Positions 18,301-26,538 of a stretch of DNA of 64,000 nucleotides are shown here, piece after piece. Location: positions 992,001 through 1,056,000 of the forward strand of contig NZ_JAHXBN010000010.1 of assembly GCF_019924045.1 (NCBI RefSeq), read 5' to 3'. The notes under the pieces are model-generated. The model did no database searches, had not been told where the DNA came from, and worked only from the letters and a program-made list of their open reading frames with translations. How positions within the stretch are numbered: the stretch's first letter is position 1; every line of letters starts with the position of its first letter. Made by a program: the position numbers and the translations under genes. The DNA is from Dyadobacter fermentans. GTDB taxonomy: Bacteria > Bacteroidota > Bacteroidia > Cytophagales > Spirosomataceae.

Positions 18301-18776
18301 TTGAGCAGCATCCATTTGTTGCGCAGAAAATAATCGAGCAGCACAAGGCAAGATAACCCGATAATCGTAAGTGTAACAGGCTGCGGAATGGCAGAGAATT
18401 TCTGGTTGAAAACCGGATTCGACACCATCATGCCATTCACTTGGCCCCAAAATGCCGGTTGGTCATTTCCGGGAATGAAGAAAGAGGCGACAATCAATGC
18501 CGCCCAGGCAGCGGCGATCCAGTACCATACTTGCCGGGAAATGACCGGCTTTGGCGCGACAGTTGGCTGAATAGCCTGAATTTGCGCGATTATGGCGGTA
18601 CTGAACGCCGGGGAAGGGGCGTCTGCAACATTCGTTTGCATCAGGGTACGGAATGCGGCTTCCTCGTGGACACGCCCCATCACCTCCCGTGTAAATGCAT
18701 CGGAAGGAGTGTCGGTGCCTGTTTCGCCGATCAGTTTTTTGAAATGCGCTTCCTGATTATCGTCTTGCTGCTCCAT
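18282..18776 (-). CDS. Putative anti-sigma factor, membrane protein (164 aa)
   Basis: Encoded 10 bases downstream of the ECF sigma gene, the usual place for its anti-sigma factor. The cytoplasmic N-terminus of about 80 residues contains two similar segments (TPSDAFTREVMGRV at 23-36 and APSPAFSTAIIAQI at 53-66), an internal duplication. Two membrane segments follow (about 83-101 and 134-152). No ZAS zinc motif (HxxxCxxC) is present, so it is not a classical zinc anti-sigma. Function is assigned from position and topology. Confidence 0.75.
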   Translation of the reverse strand: MEQQDDNQEAHFKKLIGETGTDTPSDAFTREVMGRVHEEAAFRTLMQTNVADAPSPAFSTAIIAQIQAIQPTVAPKPVISRQVWYWIAAAWAALIVASFFIPGNDQPAFWGQVNGMMVSNPVFNQKFSAIPQPVTLTIIGLSCLVLLDYFLRNKWMLLNKTARS

Positions 18777-18786
18777 AATTCCTGCA

Positions 18787-19347
18787 TTATAACAAAAACT
18801 GCAACTCTTTGCCCAAAACCTTTCGGGCCCTGAACAGCTTGATTTTTACGTTGCTGCCCGTTAATCCGGTTATTTCCGCGATCTCTTCAATCGTGCTGTC
18901 GTTCAAATAATACAAGGTGATCACCAATGCCTCAATTTTTGGGAGCCGGCTGATCGCATCTTTCACAAATTGCTCGCGCTCGCGTGCCTGTAATGCCTCG
19001 AATGGGGGCGGGCTGTATGTGTAATGGTAATTTTCTTCCAAATCGTCGTCGATGCTTTGCAGCGCGAGCCGTGGCTGCTGCAATTTCGATACTGCCGTTC
19101 GATAGACGATGGTGTATAGCCACGTCGAGAATTTGGATTTCCCTTCGAAGCTTCCGATTTGCATGTAGGCCTTCACAAAGCTCTCCTGCGCCGCATCCTC
19201 GGCGTCCTGGGCATTGGGCAGGATTTTCTTCGCTATGGTAAATGCCATGTTCTTATACTTCTCGACCAGATGAGTATAGGAGGCCAGATTACCTTGCTTT
19301 ACGTTTTCAATATGGACCCGGTCGTCTTGGTTTTTCATGCATTTCAT
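18787..19347 (-). CDS. ECF RNA polymerase sigma factor (186 aa)
   Basis: Sigma-70 family ECF protein. Region 2 is seen in DAEDAAQESFVKAYMQ and FSTWLYTIVYRTAVSKL; region 4 in ISRLPKIEALVITLYYLNDS and TIEEIAEITGLTGSNVKIKL, a helix-turn-helix that reads the -35 box. A second in-frame ATG at 19338 removes only three residues; both fit the predicted transcript start near 19357. The - strand promoter itself carries an AAC...GTC pattern mirrored by one on the + strand for the DUF6249 gene, suggesting self-activation. Confidence 0.92.
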   Translation of the reverse strand: MKCMKNQDDRVHIENVKQGNLASYTHLVEKYKNMAFTIAKKILPNAQDAEDAAQESFVKAYMQIGSFEGKSKFSTWLYTIVYRTAVSKLQQPRLALQSIDDDLEENYHYTYSPPPFEALQAREREQFVKDAISRLPKIEALVITLYYLNDSTIEEIAEITGLTGSNVKIKLFRARKVLGKELQFLL

Positions 19348-19364
19348 GGCTCGCGTGCCTATAT

Positions 19365-19391
19365 GACCGTGCGGAAAGCGTACCGGTTACA
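19365..19391 (-). promoter_or_regulatory. Candidate ECF-sigma promoter of the sigma gene
   Basis: On the - strand, TGTAACC (19391-19385) with 17 bases between AAC and GGTC (19368-19365). The sigma ATG is 18 bases downstream of the -10. It mirrors the + strand promoter at 19435-19461. Confidence 0.55.
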
Positions 19392-19434
19392 ATTTTCGGT
19401 AAATTATTTTTGTGAAAATTTTTTTGAGAAAAAC

Positions 19435-19461
19435 TGTAACCGCCCCCGCCGTAGTACCGTC
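19435..19461 (+). promoter_or_regulatory. Candidate ECF-sigma promoter of the DUF6249 gene
   Basis: TGTAACC (19435-19441), with 17 bases between AAC and CGTC (19458-19461). AAC at -35 and CGTC at -10 are typical for ECF sigma factors. The ATG is 38 bases downstream. Together with the - strand copy it forms a large inverted repeat (GGTTACAATTTT...AAAACTGTAACC). Confidence 0.6.
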
Positions 19462-19498
19462 CAATAGGTAACATTCGAAATTTAACCATCTTTTAGTC

Positions 19499-19840
19499 AT
19501 GAATGCCGTACTTGTTTCTGTTGCAGCTTTTCTGGGCGTTTTCGGGATCGTTTATGTGTTCCTGATGACACGACATCGTGAACGTATAGCGCTGATCGAG
19601 AAGGGCGCCGATGCATCCATTTTTACGGATAAGAACCAGGTATATTATCCTACATTGAAGTTCGGAATGCTCTTCGTGGGTATTGCACTCGGTATTTTGC
19701 TGGGTAACTGGTTGGACAAAACATACGATTTCAGTAAAGGCGTTGCCTATCTCGCTATGGTATTCCTCTTCGGAGGGCTGAGTCTGATCCTCAATTTCCT
19801 GATCGAAAGAAGTTTGAACAAATCCAGAATTAGCGAGTAG
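19499..19840 (+). CDS. DUF6249-like small membrane protein (113 aa)
   Basis: Three predicted membrane segments: about residues 3-23, 54-72 and 81-101. Between the first two is the cytoplasmic stretch RHRERIALIEKGADASIF, which resembles DUF6249 proteins of Bacteroidota. Function is unknown. It is divergent from the ECF sigma gene and probably a direct target of it, based on the mirrored promoters. The 240 bases after it, up to the beta-barrel gene, hold that gene's promoter and operator candidates. Confidence 0.82.
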   Translation: MNAVLVSVAAFLGVFGIVYVFLMTRHRERIALIEKGADASIFTDKNQVYYPTLKFGMLFVGIALGILLGNWLDKTYDFSKGVAYLAMVFLFGGLSLILNFLIERSLNKSRISE

Positions 19841-19905
19841 CGTACAACGCTCGCCAGTCAACTATCCTATTCCGCCGCTCATCACTTAATTCGAAAAATC
19901 AGACC

Positions 19906-19943
19906 TAGTACCTTGCATCGCAAAGTACCTTCCAATACATTTG
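19906..19943 (+). promoter_or_regulatory. Promoter with overlapping operator upstream of the beta-barrel gene
   Basis: The -33 box TTG (19913-19915), 20 bases, then the -7 box TACATTTG (19936-19943) match the Bacteroidota consensus. AGTACCTT occurs twice, at 19907-19914 and 19924-19931, exactly 17 bases apart; between them CTTGC-ATC-GCAAAG is nearly palindromic. These repeats cover the -33 box, so a regulator bound here would block or guide polymerase. CCAATACA (19932-19939) also has an exact complement at 19966-19973. Confidence 0.6.
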
Positions 19944-20081
19944 TAATGTCAAATTTAGGTTAGTCTGTATTGGTGTGTCAATTGAATACTGAAATGTAAT
20001 TGATTGATGCACTGATCACTGTCTGAAAGAGCCGAAAATCTCTTATCGGAATTCCTATGCCCGTTCCAGAATTTATTAGCC

Positions 20082-22601
20082 ATGAAATTTTTCTCCATGA
20101 AAACATTATTCCAACTACTCATGTCCATCCTGATCCCGGGATTGGTTTGCTGCCAGTATTCACTTGCACAAGTGGCTCCCGCCGCAGGATCGCCTGCCGC
20201 AGGATCGCCTGCCGCAGGTACGCCTGTCGCAATAGTATCTGCGGGGGGGAGTATCAAAGGTATTGTAGCCGATTCGGCAACCGGTAAGGTGCTGGATTTC
20301 ATTACGGTCAATCTGATGAAAGATAAAAGCACCGCGGTCAAGGCCGATTTTTCGAAGACCGACGGTTCATTTGCATTTCAAAACCTGAAACCGATGAAAT
20401 ATGCGTTGGTGCTGGTTGGGGTAGGGTACAAAAACAAGACGATCGATGTGGATTTAACCGATAGCACACGCCGGCACGTCGATTTGGGAAATATCACGAT
20501 CAGCCAGCAGGCTGTCGGACTCAAAGAGGTGACCGTTACCGCATTGAAACCGATTGTTAAACAGGAGGTCGACCGGATCAGCTATGACCTTGAAGCCGAT
20601 CCTGAAAGTAAGGTTTACAGCGTGCTCGAAATGATGCGCAAGGTGCCGTACCTGTCGCTGGACGCTGAGGATAATATTTCTCTCAAAGGCAATACCGATT
20701 TCAAGATCCTGATCAACGGCAAACCGTCGAGCATGGTTGAGCGGAGTTACAAGGATGTGCTGAGGAGCATGCCGGCGTCGTCCATCGTGCGGATAGAGGT
20801 GATCACGACGCCGCCTGCGAAGTATGACGCAGAAGGCCTGGCGGGGATTATCAACATCATTACCAACAAAAAAATCGATAACGGCTATAATGGAACGCTC
20901 AATGTCAGTGAACGCTTCCCGACGGGAGGACCGGGAGTCGGTGGCTCGCTCTCGGCCCAGCTCGGGAAGATTGGAATGTCGCTGAATGCGGGTTTGAACC
21001 AGTATAAAAACCCGGCTACACAATCGATCACGAACCGCACGACCACGGGTACCAATCCTACCGAGCTCGATCAGCGCGGGTGGACTGAGATTAATAACAA
21101 GAATGGCTACATCGGCTACGAAATCACCTATGAAGTGGACACGCTTAACTTGCTGAGCGCGCAACTGAATGTCAACGGTGGCCGGAATAGTCAAAATGGT
21201 TATCAGTCATCGCTCCTGAATGCCGATAAAGAAATCCTGGAACGCTACAACGTCACCAGTAACAGCTCCGACCGTGGTAATGGCCGGGATGCGGCAGTGA
21301 ACTATCAGAAGGGATTCAAAGCGGATAAAAATCGCCTGCTGACGTTCTCTTATCGCTACTATGGCTACGACAACAAGCAAAACGGGAACATCGGGATCTC
21401 CGACCGGATCAATTACACACGCCCTGACTACCGACAGATCAACGACCAGAGCTTTTCAGAGCAGACATTCCAGGTGGACCTGGTGTACCCTGTCAAGAAG
21501 CTGAATATCGAAGCCGGTTTGAAGGGGATTATGCGTGACAATAAGAGTGATTTCCAATATTTGGTCTTCGATTCGGAAACCAACTCTTATACACTGGATC
21601 CGGCGATGAGCAACAAATACAACAACACGCAAAAGGTATTTGGCGCTTACAACACTTATTCGTACAATTTCAAAAACTGGGGCGTGAAGGCGGGCGTACG
21701 TGTGGAGCAGACGATCATCGACGCAGATTTTATCTCTACTGATTCCAAAGTGAAGCAAAATTACTTCAACCTCATTCCGTCGGTATCGGTCAACCGGAAG
21801 CTCAAAAACAATGCGGGGATCAACTTCGGATATTCGCAGCGTATTCAACGGCCGGGTATCTGGCAACTCAACCCGTTCGTCGACCGGTCGAACCCAAGCT
21901 TTGAGCGCACCGGTAACCCCGACTTGCGGCCAGCCTATGTGAATGATCTGCAACTGAGCTACAACAAGGCTAAAAAAGGTAATATCAACTTCGGCGTGGG
22001 TTATACGCACTTTAAAGATCTGATTTTCCAGATCGCCGTCTACAATCCCGAGACGCAGATTACACGCACATCCTACGGTAATACCGGCCGCGCGCGACTC
22101 ATCAGCGGTAACCTGAATGCAAATTACCCGATCACGAAAAAATGGAATTTCAGCACCAACCTCCGTATTGCGCATGGCAAGGTGACCGGCATGGTGAATG
22201 GAATCGAAACGACCAACAGCGGGGTAATGTACCAGTTTTCACTTTCAACGGGTTACAAACTGCCGAAGGATTGGCGCGTGAATGCCAACCTGAATGCTAA
22301 CGGGCCGGGTGTGAACCTGCAAGGCACTACCAATTCAATTCAAAGTACGTCGTTCAGTGTGAATAAGGATGTGGTGAAGGATAAGCTGTCGCTTTCCGCC
22401 GCCGTTAGTAATCCTTTTACCAAATTCAGGAGATTCCACAACTCGACTTTCGGCCCGGATTTCGACCAGTTCTCCGACCGCTGGAGTTATTTCCGCTCGT
22501 TTAATTTCAGTCTGAACTACAAATTCGGAAAGCTGAAAGACGGTATCAAAAAGAACAAACGGGGCATTCGCAACGACGACGTGCAGAATGGAGGAAACTG
22601 A
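20082..22601 (+). CDS. Outer-membrane beta-barrel protein, CarboxypepD_reg/TonB-receptor type (839 aa)
   Basis: N-terminal signal peptide (or from the second ATG at 20097: MKTLFQLLMSILIPGLVCC...LAQ), then a linker of AAGSP repeats. Next are a CarboxypepD_reg-like domain (about 57-140: GSIKGIVADSATGKVLDFITVNLM), a plug-like region (VYSVLEMMRKVPYLSLDAE, RSMPASSIVRIEVITTPPAKYDAEGLAGIINIIT) and a long C-terminal barrel of the outer-membrane beta-barrel family. Such proteins insert in the outer membrane; many lack a clear TonB box, and I see none here. The substrate is unknown. No SusD-like partner follows; the next gene is convergent. Confidence 0.9.
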   Translation: MKFFSMKTLFQLLMSILIPGLVCCQYSLAQVAPAAGSPAAGSPAAGTPVAIVSAGGSIKGIVADSATGKVLDFITVNLMKDKSTAVKADFSKTDGSFAFQNLKPMKYALVLVGVGYKNKTIDVDLTDSTRRHVDLGNITISQQAVGLKEVTVTALKPIVKQEVDRISYDLEADPESKVYSVLEMMRKVPYLSLDAEDNISLKGNTDFKILINGKPSSMVERSYKDVLRSMPASSIVRIEVITTPPAKYDAEGLAGIINIITNKKIDNGYNGTLNVSERFPTGGPGVGGSLSAQLGKIGMSLNAGLNQYKNPATQSITNRTTTGTNPTELDQRGWTEINNKNGYIGYEITYEVDTLNLLSAQLNVNGGRNSQNGYQSSLLNADKEILERYNVTSNSSDRGNGRDAAVNYQKGFKADKNRLLTFSYRYYGYDNKQNGNIGISDRINYTRPDYRQINDQSFSEQTFQVDLVYPVKKLNIEAGLKGIMRDNKSDFQYLVFDSETNSYTLDPAMSNKYNNTQKVFGAYNTYSYNFKNWGVKAGVRVEQTIIDADFISTDSKVKQNYFNLIPSVSVNRKLKNNAGINFGYSQRIQRPGIWQLNPFVDRSNPSFERTGNPDLRPAYVNDLQLSYNKAKKGNINFGVGYTHFKDLIFQIAVYNPETQITRTSYGNTGRARLISGNLNANYPITKKWNFSTNLRIAHGKVTGMVNGIETTNSGVMYQFSLSTGYKLPKDWRVNANLNANGPGVNLQGTTNSIQSTSFSVNKDVVKDKLSLSAAVSNPFTKFRRFHNSTFGPDFDQFSDRWSYFRSFNFSLNYKFGKLKDGIKKNKRGIRNDDVQNGGN
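20181..20225 (+). repeat. 15-bp tandem repeat encoding AAGSP
   Basis: Three adjacent 15-base units (GCCGCAGGATCGCCT, the third with two changes) just after the signal peptide of the beta-barrel protein. The unit is a multiple of three, so copy-number change would alter linker length, not frame. Confidence 0.85.
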
Positions 22602-22608
22602 TAAGCAG

Positions 22609-22633
22609 CGCCGGGCCCGAAAGCCCGGCGTTT
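22609..22633 (+). terminator. Hairpin terminator between convergent genes
   Basis: CGCCGGGC (22609-22616) pairs with GCCCGGCG (22623-22630) with a 6-base loop, followed by TTT. It lies between the stop of the beta-barrel gene and the stop of the DUF4143 gene and may serve both. Confidence 0.78.
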
Positions 22634-22634
22634 G

Positions 22635-23843
22635 TCATTCTGCCAGGTATTGGTGAGCGGAAACGACACGGGCTTTCACACCGTTTCGTTCGAATTCGTC
22701 GGTTTGATTGAACGTCACCAGCGTCCCTTCCTTTAACCCGAAATGCGCGATCGCCTCGAATAGACCCTTCAATTCGCGGTCTATATTATCGTGATTGAGG
22801 TCATAGCAAACCTGCACGACCTGGCGCACGGTGCCTCTTTCCGACACCACGAAGTCACACTCGCTCTTCTCCGAGAAATAATAGATTTCCTTATAGTTTC
22901 TTCTTAAATGCAGGAAAACGAGGTTCTCGAATACGGCCCCGAAATCATCTGTAAACGATCCTGAATTAGCATTCACCACCCCCGTGTCGATCGCGTAAAC
23001 CTTGCGCGGGTTGATGAGCTGCTTGCGCAGGGAATAGCTGAATTTTGGAACGAAATGAAACAGATAGGTATATTCAAAATACGAGAGATAGTCCATCATC
23101 GTACTTGTGGAACCTGCCTCGAACATCGTTTTCAGCCTGTTGCCGGTGATAAGCCTTCCTACATTCGAAACCAGGTACAATGCGAGCCGCTGCAAAGTCC
23201 GGACGTCGCGCACGCCGTAACGCACGGCAATGTCGCGTATCAGAATATCCTCGAACAAATGGTGCATGATCTCTTCTAATCCCGATTTTACATATTCGGG
23301 AAAACCACCCGTTGCCATGTAGTCACGAGTGGTTTCGGCAGAAGGCGGTGCGTTTCTGTATGTGCAGAACTCAGTATACGAAAACGGGAAGAGCTCCTTG
23401 GTGATCTGGCGGCCGGTGAGTTTTGTACCCAGTTCGCGGCTCAGGAGCGAGGCGTTGGAACCGGTAATTACGATCTTGCAGCCTTCATCGAGCTTCTGCC
23501 GCACGTATGTTTCCCACCGGTCGACGATCTGAATTTCGTCAAAGAACAGCACGGTTTGCCCCATTTCCGTCACGAGGCTGTCAAGGCGGAGGAAATCTGA
23601 GGGTTCGAAATCGTATAGCCGGGTGTCTTCGAAGTTAAGGTAAAAAGCATCCGGATGTTTTTCGCGCAGCAATTGATGCAGCAGCGTGCTTTTACCGCAA
23701 CGTCTTACGCCGGAAACGATGAGTGCGTGCGAGGCGATATCCGGCAACTTATCCAATGCGGTTCTCGCCAGTCCCAGTTCAAGGACGGAAAGGTTGGCCT
23801 TTTGCGCCTCCGCGACGCTCGCTATGGTGCTTTTTAAGATCAT
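22635..23843 (-). CDS. DUF4143 AAA-type ATPase (402 aa)
   Basis: ATP-binding protein of the AAA_14/DUF4143 group. Walker A is GVRRCGKST (residues 45-53), Walker B is VLFFDEIQ (98-105), and ITGSNASLLSRE (126-137) is the sensor-type motif of the family. The C-terminal part (ENLVFLHLRR, FSEKSECDFVV) resembles the PD-(D/E)xK-like nuclease fold of DUF4143. These genes are common, often solitary accessory genes in Bacteroidota; their role is poorly known. A full consensus promoter lies just upstream with a palindrome on its -7 box. Confidence 0.9.
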   Translation of the reverse strand: MILKSTIASVAEAQKANLSVLELGLARTALDKLPDIASHALIVSGVRRCGKSTLLHQLLREKHPDAFYLNFEDTRLYDFEPSDFLRLDSLVTEMGQTVLFFDEIQIVDRWETYVRQKLDEGCKIVITGSNASLLSRELGTKLTGRQITKELFPFSYTEFCTYRNAPPSAETTRDYMATGGFPEYVKSGLEEIMHHLFEDILIRDIAVRYGVRDVRTLQRLALYLVSNVGRLITGNRLKTMFEAGSTSTMMDYLSYFEYTYLFHFVPKFSYSLRKQLINPRKVYAIDTGVVNANSGSFTDDFGAVFENLVFLHLRRNYKEIYYFSEKSECDFVVSERGTVRQVVQVCYDLNHDNIDRELKGLFEAIAHFGLKEGTLVTFNQTDEFERNGVKARVVSAHQYLAE

Positions 23844-23860
23844 TGTTTAGTCTACCAATT

Positions 23861-23891
23861 CAAAAATACGATATTGTATTTTGATATCAAA
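23861..23891 (-). promoter_or_regulatory. Promoter of the DUF4143 gene with overlapping palindrome
   Basis: On the - strand, TTTG (23891-23888), 19 bases, TATTTTTG (23868-23861); the ATG is 18 bases on. AAAATAC (23863-23869) and GTATTTT (23876-23882) form a 7-bp palindrome with a 6-base centre over the -7 region, a plausible operator. Confidence 0.65.
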
Positions 23892-23928
23892 CAAAAGTTT
23901 CCATTATTAATATACACTTTTGTTTGAT
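23886..23928. repeat. 13-bp perfect inverted repeat
   Basis: ATCAAACAAAAGT (23886-23898) and ACTTTTGTTTGAT (23916-23928) are exact complements with a 17-base A/T-rich loop. It lies between the DUF4143 promoter and the permease regulatory site, and its left arm covers the DUF4143 -33 box. Confidence 0.7.
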
Positions 23929-23948
23929 GGTAGCGTGCATGATAAGAT

Positions 23949-24022
23949 GTGTCCGGTTTTGGACACTTCGTTTGGATTAAGGGTTTGATATTGAGTATTT
24001 TGAATTGTTGGTACGACTTTGT
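23949..24022 (+). promoter_or_regulatory. Candidate activator site plus YTGG promoter element (site B)
   Basis: GTGTCC-GGTTTT-GGACAC at 23949-23966. TTGGTACGACTTTG begins at 24008, 43 bases after GGACA and 61 bases before the permease ATG. From TTGG to the downstream TTTGTTG it aligns without gaps to site C at 55757. Confidence 0.5.
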
Positions 24023-24068
24023 TGTCTAATTGAGATGAATCAGCAATTGCAGCCTTTCTACGCTACCT

Positions 24069-26444
24069 ATGCTTAAAAACTACCTCAAAATCGCGATCCG
24101 AAGCCTTTTTCGGCACAAAACGTATTCACTGATCAACATCCTGGGGCTTGCCGCCGGGATATGCGTTTCTACGCTCATCCTGATGTTTGTGGTACATGAG
24201 CATAGCTTCGACAGGTTCCATAGCCGGCACAGCGATATTTACCGCGTGCTGGGCAAAGTGAAAATGGGCGACAACGAATTCCAGATGAATAGTTTTGCCG
24301 CGACATTCGCACCGGCGCTGCGGGAAGGCGTGCCGAGGGTAGCGGACTACGTCAGGGTTTTACCGTCGTACAGAAATGCTGCCATGGCGCATCCGGCGCG
24401 GAAAGACGAGGCAATCCTGGAAAAGAGTATTCTGTTTGCCGATCCGTCGTTTTTCAGTGTATTTAGTTTTCCATTGGAAAAAGGGAATCCTGAGGACGCA
24501 TTACAAAAACCTTTCTCGATGGTGATTTCCGAGCGTGCGGCCGAGAAATATTTTGGCAACACCGATGTGATAGGAAAAGCGCTGTTGTATGAAGGCAAGC
24601 ACCTCGTGCAGATTAGCGGCGTCGCCCGGAATGCACCGTCCAATTCTTCGCTGGATTTTGATTTTGTAATTTCAAGTGCCACCTATCCGAAGCTTAGCGA
24701 GGCGAACACGAAGAACTGGGAAGCGGGGGCAGGTATTTTCAACGCCTACCTGCTTCTGGATGCCGGCGCGTCGAAGGCAAAGGCCGAGCAGGGAATCAAC
24801 CAACTGGGCTCTTTGAAGGCGGTCACGGGTGAACTCAAACCACAGTACATACTCGAAAGCCTTGATGAGATGCACCTCGGCGGGGCATTCACAGACTCGG
24901 GCACCAGCAGGCTGATCCCCATTTTTGCGGTTGCCGCAATCGCGGTGCTGATGCTGGCCTTATTCAACTACATGAGCCTCACCACCGCCCGGGCGACGCA
25001 ACGCGCACGTGAGGTGGGCGTGCGGAAGGTCGTGGGTGCGACACGCGCGGGGCTGGGCAGCCAGTTTTATATGGAATCGGCACTGGTGTGTGCCCTGGCG
25101 TTCTGTTTGGGATTGCTGATGGTTTTTTACCTGAGTCAGCCATTTTATACTTTGCTGGGGCTGAAAATCGATACCTCCTTTGTGATATCCCCTTTCTTTT
25201 TGTCGTTTTTGGCGGGTTTGCTTGCCATAACCGCATTGGTGGCGGGAAGTTATCCGGCATTTGTATTGTCCGGCTTTGCTCCTTTGGAAGTGATTAAAGG
25301 CCGTTTTACGGGTAATATCGGCGGGGTAGGGGTGAGGCGCGTTTTTATCGTATTTCAGTTTGCTGTTTCCATGGCGTTGATCGTAGGAAGCCTCATCGTA
25401 CGCGAGCAGCTGGTTTTCATGCAGCGGAAAGAGCTGGGGCTCAATAAGGACCAGGTACTGAGCATTCCGCTCGGCCCGTCGATGGCGGCCAACTACATTC
25501 CTTTCCGTAATGCGGTTCGGCAGCAGGCAGGTGTTTCCGACGCCACATTCGCAGACGTAGGCCTCTTTAAAGGGTATAATATGTTTACTGCCCCGAACAA
25601 AATCACCAAAAAAGATGTGGGTGTAGTGCAACTGGTTGTTGACGATCATTTTATTAAAACCATGGGAATCAAATGGAAAACGCCGGAGGTCGGCCCGCGT
25701 TTTCATTTTGCTTTGGTGAACGAGCAGGCGATCGCCGTACTGGGTTTAAAAAAGGATCCGGTTGGTCAGGAGCTGCTTCAAGGGATAAAGGTCGAGGGCG
25801 TCGTCGAAAATTTCGACTTTTCGGATGTCCAAAATGGTCCCAAGGCCATGACGTTGGCGGTAGCCGCCGATAGCACGAACATGCTGCGCTCGCCCGGAGT
25901 ATCCAGGGGAGTTTTGTATGCAAGGCTCAACAAGGGCGTCGACATTCAAGCCAATGTGAAAGCGATTGGCCACCTTTTCAAGAAATACGATCTCGAAACT
26001 CCCTTTGAATACTACTTTCTCGACGACGCATTCAATGAAACATTCAAAAACGAAATGCGGCTCTCGGGCATGTTTTCGATATTTACCGTACTGGCTATTT
26101 TCATTGCCTGCATGGGGCTTTTCGGGCTCATCACCTTTACCACCGAAACCCGAACGAAGGAAATCGGTATACGCAAAATTCTGGGTGCTTCCGCTGCGGG
26201 TATTGTCGGCATGCTTTCACGGGAATTTGTGGTGCTGGTGCTCATTTCAGGCGTAATTGCCATGCCGGTCGCTTGGTACTTCATGTCGCATTGGTTGGAA
26301 GATTTTGCCTATCGGATCAGCGTTCCATGGTGGGTGCACTTCCTGACGATCACGATGATGTTACTCGTCACGCTTCTGACGGTGGGCCTCAAAGCCGTCC
26401 ATGCAGCGATGGTTAACCCGGCGGCGTCATTAAGGAATGACTAG
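24069..26444 (+). CDS. FtsX/MacB-type ABC permease with variant tail (791 aa)
   Basis: Starts MLKNYLKIAIRSLFRHKTYS. TM2 reads VLMLALFNYMSLTTARATQ instead of LLIACINFxNLxTARS. Coupling helices are RAREVGVRKVVGATRAGL and ETRTKEIGIRKILGAS. The second periplasmic domain is shorter in its GRDF region (KTMGIKWKTPEVG...), lacking the GR(D/N)FS motif of the other copies. The C-terminus NPAASLRND departs from NPVKSLRSE. It is the first permease after the 17.9-23.8 kb insertion and carries upstream site B. Confidence 0.92.
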   Translation: MLKNYLKIAIRSLFRHKTYSLINILGLAAGICVSTLILMFVVHEHSFDRFHSRHSDIYRVLGKVKMGDNEFQMNSFAATFAPALREGVPRVADYVRVLPSYRNAAMAHPARKDEAILEKSILFADPSFFSVFSFPLEKGNPEDALQKPFSMVISERAAEKYFGNTDVIGKALLYEGKHLVQISGVARNAPSNSSLDFDFVISSATYPKLSEANTKNWEAGAGIFNAYLLLDAGASKAKAEQGINQLGSLKAVTGELKPQYILESLDEMHLGGAFTDSGTSRLIPIFAVAAIAVLMLALFNYMSLTTARATQRAREVGVRKVVGATRAGLGSQFYMESALVCALAFCLGLLMVFYLSQPFYTLLGLKIDTSFVISPFFLSFLAGLLAITALVAGSYPAFVLSGFAPLEVIKGRFTGNIGGVGVRRVFIVFQFAVSMALIVGSLIVREQLVFMQRKELGLNKDQVLSIPLGPSMAANYIPFRNAVRQQAGVSDATFADVGLFKGYNMFTAPNKITKKDVGVVQLVVDDHFIKTMGIKWKTPEVGPRFHFALVNEQAIAVLGLKKDPVGQELLQGIKVEGVVENFDFSDVQNGPKAMTLAVAADSTNMLRSPGVSRGVLYARLNKGVDIQANVKAIGHLFKKYDLETPFEYYFLDDAFNETFKNEMRLSGMFSIFTVLAIFIACMGLFGLITFTTETRTKEIGIRKILGASAAGIVGMLSREFVVLVLISGVIAMPVAWYFMSHWLEDFAYRISVPWWVHFLTITMMLLVTLLTVGLKAVHAAMVNPAASLRND

Positions 26445-26465
26445 GTAGTCACGCTAAATAGGATT

Positions 26466-26496
26466 ATTTTACAAAGCGGAGAATATTTTGTAAAAT
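26466..26496. repeat. A/T-rich inverted repeat after the permease
   Basis: ATTTTACAAA (26466-26475) and TTTGTAAAAT (26487-26496) are exact complements with an 11-base loop. It may be a weak terminator for the permease or an operator for the lipoprotein gene that starts 43 bases on. Confidence 0.5.
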
Positions 26497-26538
26497 TTGT
26501 AGTGTTTAGCTTTCCTCCATCCTTAGCCACCCATCACT

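Noticed and set aside
18441..18833. 130-codon + strand open frame
   Set aside because: Antisense to the sigma and anti-sigma genes, without a leader or motif.
19405..19412. TATTTTTG as a -7 box for the DUF6249 gene
   Set aside because: No TTG 19-21 bases upstream; the ECF-type promoter at 19435-19461 is a better explanation.
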